Part shown: positions 26,139-37,447 of the stretch, in pieces
Layout: the number at the start of each line of letters is the position of its first letter
Numbering within the stretch: the first letter of the stretch is position 1
NCBI RefSeq assembly: GCF_014529535.1
Contig: NW_023503608.1
Location: forward strand, 1,178,001 to 1,242,000
Direction of reading: 5' to 3'
Length of the DNA: 64,000 nucleotides
Source of the DNA: Bradysia coprophila
Lineage: Eukaryota > Arthropoda > Insecta > Diptera > Sciaridae
Translations under genes and position numbers: made by a program
The notes under the pieces: model-generated
The model's input: the letters and a program-made list of their open reading frames with translations, nothing else
Told to the model about the DNA's origin: nothing
Databases searched by the model: none

Positions 26139-26630
26139 CGAAAATGATTGGAAATTTGCGTGTTTGATTGGTGCAAAAGCCCAAAATTTGACTCATATGC
26201 TGACTTCTTACTCGTACCTTACAACTGGCACAATTTTACTTTGTCCAGAGAAGATACAATTCTTGTTACCATGTTTAGAGGGGCATCCCTGTAATATTTA
26301 CTATGACATTCCTAACATCCACTAACCTAATATTTTCACTAATAATACAAAACATAGCCAACAATCGGCTACTTATTTCAAAGTCTTGGAGAGTGGAAAT
26401 AAAGAGATTAGCCTGTTACAAACAAGTGTAATCTTATATAGCAGAAGACATGTTCAAAAAATGAAGTAAAAGATTCAACATCCTACATGCTTCCGTAATT
26501 TTAATGTTTCATGCACTACTTTCGACACCCTCGAGCGTGTAATAGTACATTACTATACCAGTGAAGTAATTTGATATCTCGTATACAGATGAGTAAAAGT
26601 ATCAGAGGGCTTCAGCCTACCTCTATGGTT
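26139..26630. other. spacer, no gene seen
   Basis: AT-rich. Contains one copy of a recurrent ATGAAGTAAAAGATT word (26461). No coding signal. Confidence 0.4.
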
Positions 26631-27267
26631 TTAAGCCTCCGGAACATACACCGTCTTCGTACCATCTTGTTGGTATGTGAACCGGAAATAGAAAGTGGCG
26701 GTTTGAAAGATCCACAATTCGAAGGTGAAACCCATCTGCTGCACTGCCACTCGCTTCCGGCCGAGTTCTGCGTCAATCATGTAGCCGTACCAGCTTTTAA
26801 CTTCGTAGACCACATTGGCAACCAGTGCGTCGGGGAAATATCTACGGCTGGTACCTTCCCAGTCTGTGTAATCGAAACAAGGTACAGCGACTGTTTCGAT
26901 ATCCCCTTCAGCGTTTGGACCGAATGGATTTAGCACGAATGTCCGGATGTTGCATTACATGCGGTACATTGTACCGTTTCATATTTGTGGCCTTACGCAA
27001 CTGATCAGATTTGCCGTCACATCTGCAGTTGTAGCTGGTGTTCTTGTGTCTGTGGAGAGATCTCAGCTGCCGTTCGATTGTATGGCCATTGGTGCATGTC
27101 GATCGGAATGTGCAACTTTGACCGCTGCCCAAAATTTCCACCTCCACAAGGTTCGTGGAGTAGAGGAAAATTCTTTCCATTCGTCGACGGTTTCTCGTAG
27201 CAATGATACAATCGTCCAAACAATATTTTCTTTTACGGACCTCCGTTCCACAATTCCAACAAACCAA
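26631..27267 (-). pseudogene. broken nuclease-like gene, possibly virus-derived fossil
   Basis: Two adjoining minus-strand open pieces read like parts of one protein. The first has paired cysteines at its start (CWNCG) and the motif NMKRYNVPHVMQHPDI, a repeat-like word common in nucleases of large DNA viruses, phages and homing elements. The second contains YFPDALV followed by VVYEVKS, matching a PD-(D/E)XK active site, then GFTFELWIF. Family knowledge suggests a VSR-like or homing-type nuclease. It looks broken, in about one place, and no host gene surrounds it. The origin (viral or mobile element) is inference. Confidence 0.55.
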
Positions 27268-27375
27268 AATTTTTCAGTTGAATTTAAATCACACGAGCGC
27301 AAGTAGCTTTTAAACGAATGAGATTGACGAGCGGAAGTAGCTTTTCATTAAGTAAGCTAGCATTAGTCCCTCACG

Positions 27376-27470
27376 GAAACAATGTCTTTTTTGTAGCAGA
27401 ACAGGTAAAAGGACATTTTAGAATGTCTTTTTTTGTAGCAGAACAGGAAAGGGTACATTTTACATTTTGC
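27376..27470. repeat. two tandem copies of about 46 bp
   Basis: AATGTCTTTTTTGTAGCAGA followed by ACAGG occurs twice in a row with small differences. Non-coding. Confidence 0.7.
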
Positions 27471-28027
27471 ACGAAGGTAATATGTTTGTGAAGGATGATC
27501 GGCAAATTCTGTTCTTAACGAATTTTGAAAATTTTACCACCTGATTGGTACTTTGATCATGGGTCAGGAATCTTACATGTGTTCTCATAGCGAACACTTG
27601 GTGTTCTCTCATACAAATGGTATGTATTTCAACATTTCAACATTTTTAGTTTTCGTTAGGGTGGTTATCACTTGTCAACAAAACAATTTTTTGATTGAGC
27701 GGAGATTGTCGGAGACACTTAATGAAACATCATAGTTCACCATCACGACAGGTTGGTTCCAGTTTTCATATCAGTTGAAAAAGATTTCTATAAAAAACTG
27801 AGAATAAACCTTGTATCACATGAGGGCTAATTGAGTGTGCCCTTACGATCAGGAGAAGTCCCTTTACATCCCTCAAAGGTCATATTATCATGTGTTGCGC
27901 AGTGTAATCGAAGGATTAATTGAAATAATTATCAAATCTAGAAAAATCAAGGCAAATGCAGTAGTTAAGGAATCTGATACTTTTTTTGTTTTGAGTACCG
28001 TCGTAATACCGCTCAATGTAAAATATT
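27471..28027. other. spacer, no gene seen
   Basis: No coding or RNA gene recognised downstream of eIF3e. Short open frames have no conserved motif. Confidence 0.4.
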
Positions 28028-28166
28028 TGTTGAAAATCATTGACCCGATTGCCAGATTTGTAAGCGAAGCGAAGCTGATTGAATCGGTTGACGTGTTGAG
28101 TGACACAGCTTTGTTGAAAATCATACCAATTGAACCGATTGTCTTGTAAACGAAGCAAAGCTGATT
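28028..28166. repeat. two diverged tandem copies of about 85 bp
   Basis: The words TTGTTGAAAATCAT, GCCAGATTTGTAAGCGAAGC and GCTGATT-GATCGGTTGA recur once, about 80 bp on. Open in two frames because of the repeat; not a gene. Confidence 0.6.
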
Positions 28167-28421
28167 AGATCGGTTGAAGTCAAATGAAGAATATGAGTGT
28201 AGAGCTTTCAGTTTATCGCCAAAGGCATTGCCGGACGTAACGGTAATCGTGTCATCGTTGCTGCAACCACAAAAAACCCATCACACTCTGTCTGTAATAT
28301 TTATTCATAGAAATATGTGTAAACATCATCAGAAATCGAATGACACAATGTGCACGCTCAAGTTCAAGTTTATCCAAATCTCCGAGACAAATTTGGAACA
28401 GAAGGAAAATTCGCCGGAACT

Positions 28422-30223
28422 TTAGTTGTAGTATTTCCAGTTGTCGGCGTGTTCAGTATTTTTCGCTTTATGTTTACGCTCCACCAAACTAGTTAATGCT
28501 TCCGATCTCACCGACAACGAATCGATCTTTTCGATCAACTGCTGGTACGGGCTAAGTGGCTGTGTGCCCATTATGACATGACCCAATTTCGAATCGATTT
28601 TAGCGTCCAGACGCGCGTTACGAATCAAATTCACAATCCAGCATTCGGCTGCATTCGGTTCCATGTTCAATTTGTCGGCCAACATTCTGCAGAAATGTGA
28701 ATGCGGAATTAGTAATTGTGACGGTGAAGCAATGCAAATTGTTCTATCTCTTACCCAATGGTGATACACTGATGAATGCGACAGAACGTCTCGAAAATCA
28801 TGAGACGTGCACTCTCGATAAACTCCGGCAACCATTGCAAGAAGAAGAAATCGTGATTCAATTTCGTCTGGCATTCATGCAGTTTCGATCGGGCGCCCTC
28901 GAAGTCAAAGTTGACGTACAGATGTTCCAAAAATTCAGTGATTGGATCGCGGTACGTGTACGACTCTTGCTGGATGACTTTGATTAAATCCTTCAATGCA
29001 TTACGGCGGCCTGGCGTAATGATGACCGCAACGGACAGGTAACGGAGAATGTGGGGGCACATTGTTTGGATGGTGTTCAAGTACAATGGTTTGTACAGGC
29101 ACATTTCGATGATACAGTCCGGTCCCTTTGGATGATGGACGAAAACGAAAACGCTCCAGTGGATCAACCACGTACGCTGTTGTAGTGCCTGCACCGTTCT
29201 AAAAAAATGAAGATTTTCTCATTAGAATCCCGCTTGAATAGAATTCTTTTGCACGGAAAACACTTACGTAAAGTTGCTGTTGTCAATGTACTCGCGTAAT
29301 CGACTCAAGTATTCCAGAGCAGACTCCCAATTGAGAGTAAGAATTGCTCCTGCCAATAGACCCCACAAAACGTTGAGGTAGTTCTGCAAAACAAAACGAA
29401 TTTAACATCGAAGTGCAACCGAGTTAAGCATCTGATTTTACCTTGTCGGTTTGCTGCATCACGACCAGACAAAAGTACAAATAAGACATGGAAGATTCGT
29501 ATCTACCACAATCGTACAAGTATTTGCCGATCTTGTACGCACTATCTATCCACTCTGGTGTGTACTGTAACAGGAAACAAAAATGTTCAATACATGAAAC
29601 ACAAACTTCAGCAGCCGATACACTTACACCATATTCCTTTTGCAATTTATTGATAAACGTCGCCGAATCTTTTATGTTGTCGGAGTCGTTCATCAATTCG
29701 ATGACCTTGGTGATTGGTTCGGATTCCACGTTTAAGTCTTGTAGAGTAGCTAAAACTAGCGCTCGCTTTTGAATCAATTCTTCCGGTATTTCGGAACCCA
29801 TGTTCAATCGTTTCCGAATGTCAACGATGTAATCAATCAAATTGGTCTTCTTTACAATGTTCAGGAATTCTCTGTTGAGTTGATCTTTCGGATAGATCTG
29901 AAATGAAGATTTTTGTACGTCAATTATCGGATTTCCACATATATTTATGTCGGAATGAAGTGAGGTTATGTGATGGTATACAGATAGTATAGATTACTCA
30001 ATTCTCGTAGAGTAGGACTGAATATCGGGTCTTGGACCCCGTCATCAGTGTCCACACAGATCGAAAAAATACCGATATTCACATCACCGCACAATAAATG
30101 AGCCCACAAGCAAAAATCGAAAACTGAACTCACATTCCTATCGGCCATAAACTCCAGCAGTGGAAACGTCAAATGCGGATCCAAATACTTGCTAAAAAGC
30201 GAGAATAGCGAAAACTCAGGCAT
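28422..30223 (-). CDS. eIF3e: translation initiation factor eIF3 subunit E (INT6)
   Basis: Six exons: 30134-30223, 29628-29897, 29442-29564, 29268-29383, 28755-29198 and 28422-28686. They join in frame to 435 aa, close to the 445 aa of the human protein. eIF3e is part of the PCI/MPN octamer of eIF3 and helps bring mRNA to the 40S subunit. The start [20 protein letters not shown] mirrors the family's N-terminus (LDRHLVFPLLEF). Near-identical blocks follow: [54 protein letters not shown] and MLADKLNM. The PCI domain ([20 protein letters not shown]) ends near residue 400. All donors and acceptors are canonical. Confidence 0.97.
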
Positions 30224-30555
30224 TTTGAATGATTTTTGTATCGAAATTTGTTCACTAAATCCGGTTAATGATTAAAATAATAATAATGCAACGACAGGCA
30301 CACGATGTGATTGACGTTGCAAATGATAGAGGGAATGGCGGATGACATTTCATTCACTACACTGACTACACTCATCATCGTTCGAATGTTTCGAACATTG
30401 TCAAGTAAGAGAAGTGCGTTCGAAACTAACTATTTGAGGAAACGCGGCTAATTCGAATTGTTCCATCCATAACATAACGGAAAATGTAAAAATAATGAAT
30501 GAATGATGGTGTATATGAATGATAGAATTGTATTGAATGAGCATAGTCTAGTTGG
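30224..30555. promoter_or_regulatory. upstream region of eIF3e
   Basis: The start codon of eIF3e is at 30223. The 330 bp beyond contain no coding and no mobile-element signal until the foldback at 30556, so the eIF3e promoter should lie here. No TATA box is obvious. Confidence 0.35.
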
Positions 30556-30656
30556 TGTGGTTCCTTCCCCATACAAAATTTTTCATTTCATGAAAACGTT
30601 TTGTCACAAAAGTTCAGTGAGTGGACATATTTTGAGCGATTTTTTTTTTATCTAAT

Positions 30657-31232
30657 AGAGCCAAACCACATCGAAAGTTTCTGTTTCGAAGTGACAGTTT
30701 TGACATTGACATTTTTGACGTTGTCATTTTTGACACTCGAAAAATTCCATCATAACCTCAACTGAAAACGTGAACTGTACACAAAACTTGTCTTTAAACA
30801 ATTAATTTTGAACAATATTTGTAAATATTACAATAAGTATTGTAAAACACTGTAATATTATTCAAAATTAATTGTTTAAAGACAAGTTTTGTGTTCAGTT
30901 TTTTTTGACATTGACATTTTTGACGTTGTCATTTTTGACATCTGAAAAATTTTGTCATAACCTCAATTGAAAACGTGAACTGAACACAAAACTTGTCTTG
31001 AATCAATTAATTTTGAATAATATTACAGTATTATCGTAAATATTACAATAATGATACTATAACACTGTAATATTATTCAAAATTAATTGTTTAAAGACAA
31101 GTTTTGTGTAAAGTTCACGTTTTCAGTTGAGGTTATGACGGAATTTTTCGAGTGTCAAAAATGACAACGTCAAAAATGTCAATGTCAAAACTGTCACTTC
31201 GCGACAGAAAGTTTCGATGTGGTTTGGCTCAT
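30657..31232. mobile_element. palindromic element with partial internal duplication
   Basis: The end arms (AGCCAAACCACATCGAAAG and its inverse) are about 170 bp long and contain repeated TGACATT/TTTTGACG words. Between them a further half-arm pair (30851-31035) repeats the GACAAGTTTTGTGT and AACCTCAATTGAAAACGTGA stretches. The unit therefore looks like two palindromes fused with loss of the joint. Inserted in the left arm of the 30556-32481 foldback. Confidence 0.8.
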
Positions 31233-31366
31233 AGTCAGAGGTCATACCTTTCTAGCGATACCCCACTCAATGTAGTTTCAGTTTCATGAAAAATCAGTTT
31301 GTTGACTTAAAAATGGAAGTCGACCAACTCGAAAACAGGTTAAATAGTTAGGACACTCATATTAAG

Positions 31367-31948
31367 CGAGGGGTGAACCACTCTGAAATAATCACCAAAT
31401 AATCTCCAAATAATCCAAATAATCCCAAATAATGCCAGATAATCCAAATAATCACCAAATAATCCAAATAATCAACTTGTCATTTAGCAAATACCATCCA
31501 AAATGTTCAGTTACGAAACTCAAAGCGTCAGGTTTTCTGTTGGCTGGTTTAGCATTCGAAACATTAGGCCCGTGGTGCAAGGAAACAAAATTATTCGTAG
31601 ATTCAATTGGCAAAATGTTAATTGAGGAAACTGGTGACATTCGAGCGACACAATTCTTATACAACCGTTTATCTTTGGCTATTCAACAAGGCAACGCAGC
31701 CAGCATTCTAGGTACCCACCCAACAAACAATAAGTTTGACGAAATTTTCAAGTTATAAATATTTAAAAAACAAACCCATGTAAAATGATCACAATCTACT
31801 TTGACTAAATAAAAGAAAAAAAAAGTTTCGAGACCACTTCCATAATATGACGAACAAATGAATAATGACAAGTTTTCAAGCGTGCAGTAGCCTCAAGAGT
31901 GACTCAAACATCCTTAAGCCTTCGAAAAAAAGTGTGGTTCACCCCTCG
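31367..31948. mobile_element. TIR element with 8-bp duplication carrying a retroelement fragment
   Basis: Ends CGAGGGGTGAACCAC and its exact inverse, with ATATTAAG directly repeated on both sides (31359-31366 and 31949-31956). An 8-bp duplication fits hAT-like transposition. Inside lie TAATCCAAATAATCACCAAA-type simple repeats and the reverse-transcriptase-element fragment at 31484-31758. Confidence 0.85.
31484..31758 (+). pseudogene. retroelement C-terminal module fragment, copy 1
   Basis: The open frame contains AFETLGPWCKETKLFVDSIG, then TGDIRATQFLYNRLSLAIQQ followed by GNAASILGT, and ends at a stop. I recognise this as the tail found after the reverse transcriptase in mobile-element polyproteins of many invertebrates. 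It is intact as a short frame but lacks everything upstream. Host coding is unlikely; it sits within a TIR element. Confidence 0.65.
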
Positions 31949-32170
31949 ATATTAAGTTTTCATACTTTTCATATTTGTTTGGCTTTAATAGAAGGAACGT
32001 GAATAAAACGATTTTTAAAGACAAATTTATGAAAATGAAAACTACACTTTCTTTGATTACTCCGTTTCCTCTATTTTTGAGTTGGTCAACTTTACGAAAA
32101 TTTTCAAGTCAACAAACTGATTTTTCTCACATGAAATATATATTGAGTGTGGGGTATCGTTAAAAAGGTC

Positions 32171-32319
32171 CAGTTTTTAACATTCAAAAGTATCGACATT
32201 ATACATTTCTTATTTCTCCAACTTCTCTCATTTATCCATAACGAGTATATGGAGAAATGAGAGAAGTAAGCAAAATAAGAAATGTATAATAATTCGATAC
32301 TTTTGAATGTTAAAAACTG
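32171..32319. mobile_element. palindromic MITE family E, copy 2
   Basis: Nearly the same sequence as 16627-16777, with the same CAGTTTTTAACATTC ends. It interrupts the right arm of the 30556-32481 foldback; the left arm shows the uninterrupted AGGTCATACCT. Confidence 0.9.
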
Positions 32320-32481
32320 TATGACCTCTGACTATAAGATAAAAATTAAGTTCGATCAAAATATGTCCACTCACTCAAGGTTCTGAACCTTGCACTCAAT
32401 GAACTTTTGTGACAAAATGGTTTCAGAGGGGTGTATGAAATTTCATGAAATGACAAATTTTGTATGGGGAAGGAACCCAAC

Positions 32482-33435
32482 CGATTTTACTTACGAAATG
32501 TTTTGAGCTCCCAATAGGTCCCGGTATCGATGTACGTTCTTAGTTTTTGGGTGCATTTCGGAAAAACTTCTTTTTTGTTGAGGAGGGGTGTGACAAATAA
32601 ATTGAAAATAATTTAACGGAAAATTTTCAGAGTTCGAATTGACGCACTTAAACAAAGCACATAGCAGGGTAATAGAAAAAAATAGAGTACTTTAATCGAA
32701 TATGTAAATATTTCCATACCTATTTTTCTGAATGTATTGCCAATTACCAATTACCAATTAGGCTGCTAATGGTATTATTTGCATCAAAATAGTACTCTAT
32801 TTGACGTGGTAAAACCCCTATTCCCCTGCTAGGTGCTTTGACCACGGGCCTGAGTCAGGCCGCCGGACTCTATTCACGATATTCTTCATTTTTTAAATGC
32901 TGCTATTCATAGAGTGTCCAGCCCGTGGCTTTGACTTACAAGTTGTTTTGGGGCACAGCTCTGCTACAGTAGCAGTGCTGTGTTCGGAGCCAAACTTTCA
33001 GGTGAATTCATTTTTGTAATGTTGCCATCGTCATATTTTCTTGTGAATGTTGTTGCAAGTTGCAAGTACGGAATCGATGGAACCACTTTCACCCCTTAAG
33101 TATTTTAAGGTGCGTTTTTGACCCAGGTGGTGAAAGCCTCCGAGGATGGAGCGGAGCTCCGCCAATGATTTCCTTTCAAACATATCGTTTGATAAAAACG
33201 CTTTCTCCCTGAGAATCTATTTTTTGCATTTGTGTTATTTCGAAATAAAACCTCGATTCTTACTCGAACTCTTCGTTGCTGACGGATGGCAAATGCTCTA
33301 AATTTACGGAGCATCCTCGCCATCTTTATTAATAATAGAGTGAAAACACTGTACCATTTGCCTTACTTAGAAATATATTTCAGCGAAACGAAAAATTTGT
33401 CAGTCAATCGATTAATTTGTAAAAATTAACTTAAT
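32482..33435. other. spacer, no gene supported
   Basis: Includes an AATTACCAATTACCAATTA short repeat (32750) and a 72-codon basic frame at 33105-33323 (-) with no recognised similarity. A minus-strand AATAAA at 33325-33330 probably ends the CEP43-like transcript. Confidence 0.4.
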
Positions 33436-33989
33436 TCACTCGGTACTATTGCTGGTAGACGCTGCTACAGCAAACGTATCATTCACATCGTCTAATTTCG
33501 AAACGAGACCGTTCTTCATCAAATATTTCACCAAAATCGGGACCTTTGAATCGTTCGTCGAAAGCATTTGATCGCTTTCATCACCACTGGCATCGTTCAA
33601 CTGTAAAGTTTCCATCAAATCCGTCCGCGTCTGGAATGTGTATTTCGCATGTTCGCCGCTCTCCGCCTTGAAAATGGATTTTGTGACATCGAGTTTCAAA
33701 CAGTCCAATAAATCCTGGACCAAACTAAGAGCAACATTCAGTGTATTGTCGATGGGCTCTATGCTAGAGTCGTTGTTGGTAATCGAACTGGCTTGTGAGT
33801 CATCGCTGGCGTTCTCCTTGTCCAGTAGGTATATTTGGGCCCGAAGTGCAGCCTATTCGGAACATAATTTTAATTCGTCATCGATCTGCGGTGATATAGG
33901 GACGGTTTACTTACTTTCATCTTCAGTAGCACTCCATTGTTCTCCAGTTTTTTGATGATTAAATCGCGAAATTCACTATCCTCTTCCAT
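33436..33989 (-). CDS. CEP43: CEP43/FOP-like centrosomal protein
   Basis: Two exons, 33915-33989 and 33436-33852, joined in phase 0; 163 aa. The N-terminus MEEDSEFRDLIIKKLENNGV, then LLKMKAALRAQIY, aligns with the FOP/CEP43 start (EEDTELRDLLVQTLENSGVL). The second half has the LisH-like LVQDLLDCLKLDVTKSIFKA block. FOP family proteins dimerise through this region and act at centriolar satellites and basal bodies in ciliogenesis. The protein is much shorter than vertebrate CEP43 (about 400 aa) and about the size of its paralogue CEP20/FOPNL, so either name could apply. The first exon motif favours CEP43. It is divergent from RAD54B, 207 bp apart. Confidence 0.8.
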
Positions 33990-34196
33990 TGTGATGATTT
34001 AGTTGGTTTATGGTCGTTAAATGTCAAAATGTTGAATGAGGGTTTGTTTTGATATTTTTGATTTGTTACTGTTTACTCCAGCGCTCCTACCGGCAAAATT
34101 ACACTTAAATTTTGTTTTGACAGCCGCAAGGATGCAAATCGTTTTCCTATTTTGAATTTATGAAACGGTAAATTTGATTCCGTTTTTAGCTGAAAA
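33990..34196. promoter_or_regulatory. bidirectional promoter region CEP43/RAD54B
   Basis: Only 207 bp separate the two divergent start codons, so both promoters and 5'UTRs must share this interval. No TATA box, as is usual for such housekeeping pairs. Confidence 0.6.
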
Positions 34197-36912
34197 ATGA
34201 GAAAATCAGCAGCTCCATCGTTCCGTAAGATCGACCATCCAAAGGCAAATGTATCGGGTAATATCAATCATAATATTCGTTGATCGATTGCCATATCTAT
34301 TACTCACAAAACTCCAGGACCACATAATCGATCCGTCCATTCAACGTCAACTAAATGCAACGAAAACATCGCACCGATTCCGCCTGAAAACGTAACAAAT
34401 TCCAACGATCCACCGTCAGAATCGAAATTGGTCTACAACGTTGTTTGGGGTAAGCGGACCACCAAAAAGCATAAAACGTTTGAAGATGACGGAACGCTGA
34501 CCATTTCAAATAAAACGGCAACTCTCCGCGGCAGTGACGGAAACCATTTGGGATCGAGTACGATCAAACCTGAAGAAATTGAGATCGGTTCTCGGCTGAC
34601 AGTCGGATCCAATGATATCGAAATCATTGAGCAAGCCACCGGAGTTAAATTACCCAAACGGAAAGCCGACGATGACGAAGTGCAGAATTCAGAAACGAAA
34701 AAGAAATCCAAATCGAATCCATCCAGCTTTCAGCCGTACATGGTGCTGTCGCATTCGGCTGCGAAAAAACCGTCAGCCCGCATCAATTTCGGATTGGAAA
34801 GGCAGATGGACTATGAACCGTTGATAATGCCCGAACCGACACAGGAACATCAATTGAAATTCAATGCGGCCAATCGAAGCGTTAAGGAGGTGTCGGTTAT
34901 TCCTTGCTGTGCGAGACAGTTACGACCTCATCAACGCGAAGGCGTTCAGTTTCTCTACGAATGTTTGATGGGATTCCGACACATCGATCATGTTGGATGT
35001 ATTTTGGCCGATGAGATGGGCTTGGGAAAGACGTTGCAATGCATTAGTGTCTGTTATACGTTGTTGAGACAAGGACCGTATGGACTGAGTGTCGCTAATC
35101 GAATTTTGGTAAGGAAGATTCGGCATATTGTGTGCCACCCAATGAAGCTCAATTTTTTTCCTTCAGATTCTTGCGCCCAGTTCTTTGGTAGAGAATTGGG
35201 ACAAAGAAATCAAAAAATGGCTGGGTCAATTGCGGGCCTACACTTTTCAGATCGACTCGAAGCATAAAATTCACGATTTTGCCAATGCCAAGCACATTCC
35301 GTTCCTCCTCATATCCTACGAAATGTTTACTAAGCATTTCGACGAGCTGAAAACCGTTCATTTCGACATCATGATCTGTGATGAGGGACATCGCTTGAAG
35401 AATCAGGCAGTTAAGGTTTCGACCATGCTTAATCAAATCGACTGCGCGAGAAGAGTGATTTTGACCGGTAAAATGTTACGACAAGTTTCGTGTCAATTTT
35501 GAACTGCAACCGATTCTCCATCAGGTACGCCCATTCAGAACGATCTTCACGAATTTTTCTCGTTGGTCTCGTTTGTCAATCCGAATATTCTTGGCACGTA
35601 CGACGAATATAAGAGATTCTACGAACTTCCCATATTGGCCTCACAGCAACCGCATGCTTCTGAATGGGTTGTTGAGCTGGGCGAAGAAAGAGCTAAACAA
35701 TTAAACGAACTGACGTCCAGTTTTATTCTTCGCCGTACGCAGGATGTCAACCAAAAATATCTGCCCAAGAAGCAGGAGTTCGTTGTCTTCTGCAAACAGT
35801 CCGCATTACAAAGAGACATGATTGAAGCGTCCTTGGAGTTGTACAACAATAATGACGATCCGGCAAATGGATTGCAGATCATAATGAATTTGAAGAAAAT
35901 CTGCAATCATCCAGGTAACATCAGTCACACCATCATAAAGATTAACTGAATTGTTAGACGAAACCCTTATTCGTTGTTTCAGCGCTAATTAACGCTGGAA
36001 ATCAGACTGACACTGTGACCGAACAAATTCGCAATTTAGTTCCATCATGGGACGGCATGGGACCATTCGATTCTGGTAAACTGTGCGTTTTGCATGATTT
36101 GCTACACGAAATGCGCAAGCGACAAGAGAAACTCGTCCTAATTTCATATCACACGAAAACATTGGACATTCTACAAGGATGGTTAGATCATCTAGACTTC
36201 ACGCACTGTCGTCTGGATGGCACAACACCCAGCAATGCTAGAAGTGCCATTGTCGAAGATTTCAACAATCCAGCCAAAGATTTATTCGTTTTTCTACTCA
36301 GTGCGAAAGCCGGTGGTGTCGGGCTAAATTTAATCGGGGCCTCACGACTGGTTCTGTTCGACAATGATTGGAATCCGGCCTCCGATTTACAGGCCATGTC
36401 ACGAATATGGAGAGATGGTCAGAAGAAGGAAGTGTTCATTTATCGGCTAATTTTGGCCGGCAGCATTGAAGAGAAAATATTTCAGCGACAACTGTCGAAA
36501 GTGGCACTGACTGGATGCGTTGTGGATCAAAGTTCCAAGAAAGAAAAGCTGAAGTTGTCTAACGAAGAGTTGAAGGATCTGTTTTCAATTCAAATTGCTG
36601 TTGATGAGTGCGCCACACATGAACTACTCGACTGTCAGTGCAATGGGGATGGGCTGGTGAGTTAAATCACTTGGTTTTCACCCTGTGTGTTTGGACCCAA
36701 CTTGACGACCTTTTTGATTTCAGAATGTAGAACAGTACAAAGAAATGGACCTTCCCGCCACCTCCGATCCGACAAAATCACTACAAATGCACGAACTATC
36801 GTCATGGCAGCACTACAAATATCCAATTGATTCCGGCTTATTAGCAGAAATGTGTATGCCAAATGTGTCCGAGGAAATTGCCTTCATTTTCCGCAATCAA
36901 AACGATACGTGA
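34197..36912 (+). CDS. RAD54B: RAD54B, Swi2/Snf2-type recombination ATPase
   Basis: Six exons: 34197-34257, 34318-35108, 35167-35467, 35525-35914, 35983-36656 and 36724-36912; 801 aa in frame. RAD54B is a dsDNA translocase that works with RAD51/DMC1 in homologous recombination. The first residues MRKSAAPSFRK echo human RAD54B (MRRSAAPS). The N-terminal YNVVWGKRTTKKHK block matches the B-type domain, which RAD54L lacks. Helicase motifs: LRPHQREGVQFLYECLMG, Walker A DEMGLGKT (D252-T259), motif II DEGH (D356), LTGTPIQND, SAKAGGVGLNLIGASRLVLFD (as two adjoining blocks) and QAMSRIWRDGQ. The Cys-rich ATHELLDCQCNG near the C-terminus is also B-type. No missing residue seen. Confidence 0.96.
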
Positions 36913-36929
36913 AGTGAGAGAAATTTCTT

Positions 36930-36935
36930 TTTATT
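36930..36935 (-). terminator. poly(A) signal of prefoldin 4
   Basis: Reverse-strand AATAAA about 35 bp after the PFDN4 stop. It lies between the two convergent genes, so their 3'UTRs probably overlap. Confidence 0.5.
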
Positions 36936-36968
36936 TATAATCTGAATGCCATAGCCACCAGTCCACGA

Positions 36969-37447
36969 CTATTCATCATTTTCCAAGTAAATGTTACTAC
37001 CGAATCTGTGATACAATTGGGCTTTCAGTTCAGCCATTAAACTTTGAATTTCACGACACTTCTCTTCGATGAGCTTGATTTCGTGGTTTTTCTTCTCCTT
37101 CGCCTCGGCCAAAAGTTCCTGTGTTTTCGACAAATTTTGTGAAATAAAAACTTCGCCCACAACGAATGGAATTTGTTCGTCTTCGTCGAACAGTTCGATC
37201 TCATCGGCTGCTTCTTCCAAGTTCTTCAGGTCATTTTTCTTCGTTTCCAATTCATCCTTTAGATCTTCCAGTTTTGCGTTATGTTTCGCAAATTTGTTGA
37301 TTTTCGATTGATCTTCGTACGTAACATGCACATCGGTGTCCTGGAAGGATGTTTTTGGTTAGGTTTTTAACAGGAATGTCTCGTATAATTCATCCATTTA
37401 CTCACTTGTTTAAACACTTTTCCATTGGTAGTTGCTTTCGCGGCCAT
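36969..37447 (-). CDS. PFDN4: prefoldin subunit 4
   Basis: Two exons, 37406-37447 and 36969-37340, phase 0; 137 aa against 134 in human. It is a beta-type subunit of the hexameric prefoldin chaperone that hands nascent actin and tubulin to TRiC/CCT. Conserved blocks: VTYEDQSKINKFAKHN, the hairpin region (IPFVVGEVFIS) and the C-terminal LKAQLYHRFGSNIYLE. Long coiled coils flank the hairpin, as in the family. Tail-to-tail with RAD54B, 56 bp between stop codons. Confidence 0.97.

Larger units (their letters stand above)
30556..32481. mobile_element. large foldback element hosting three insertions
   Basis: The ends GGTTCCTTCCCCATACAAAA (left) and its inverse (right) start arms that can be followed inward through TCACAAAAGTTCA, GTCAGAGGTCAT and GATACCCCACTCA to CAACAAACTGATTT. 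The arms are interrupted by a palindrome (30657-31232, left) and a family E MITE (32171-32319, right); the core holds an 8-bp-duplication element (31367-31948). Without these insertions the arms are about 300 bp. Confidence 0.8.

Noticed and set aside
26947-27306. 119-codon plus-strand frame opposite the nuclease remnant
   Set aside because: The minus strand carries the recognisable motifs; this is its shadow.
27376-28166. Tandem repeats as a CRISPR-like array
   Set aside because: Only two copies each, no spacers, and a eukaryotic setting.
33105-33323. 72-codon basic frame (MARMLRKFRAFAIRQQ...) downstream of CEP43-like
   Set aside because: No recognised family. It starts on top of the CEP43-like poly(A) signal, and the composition may be chance.
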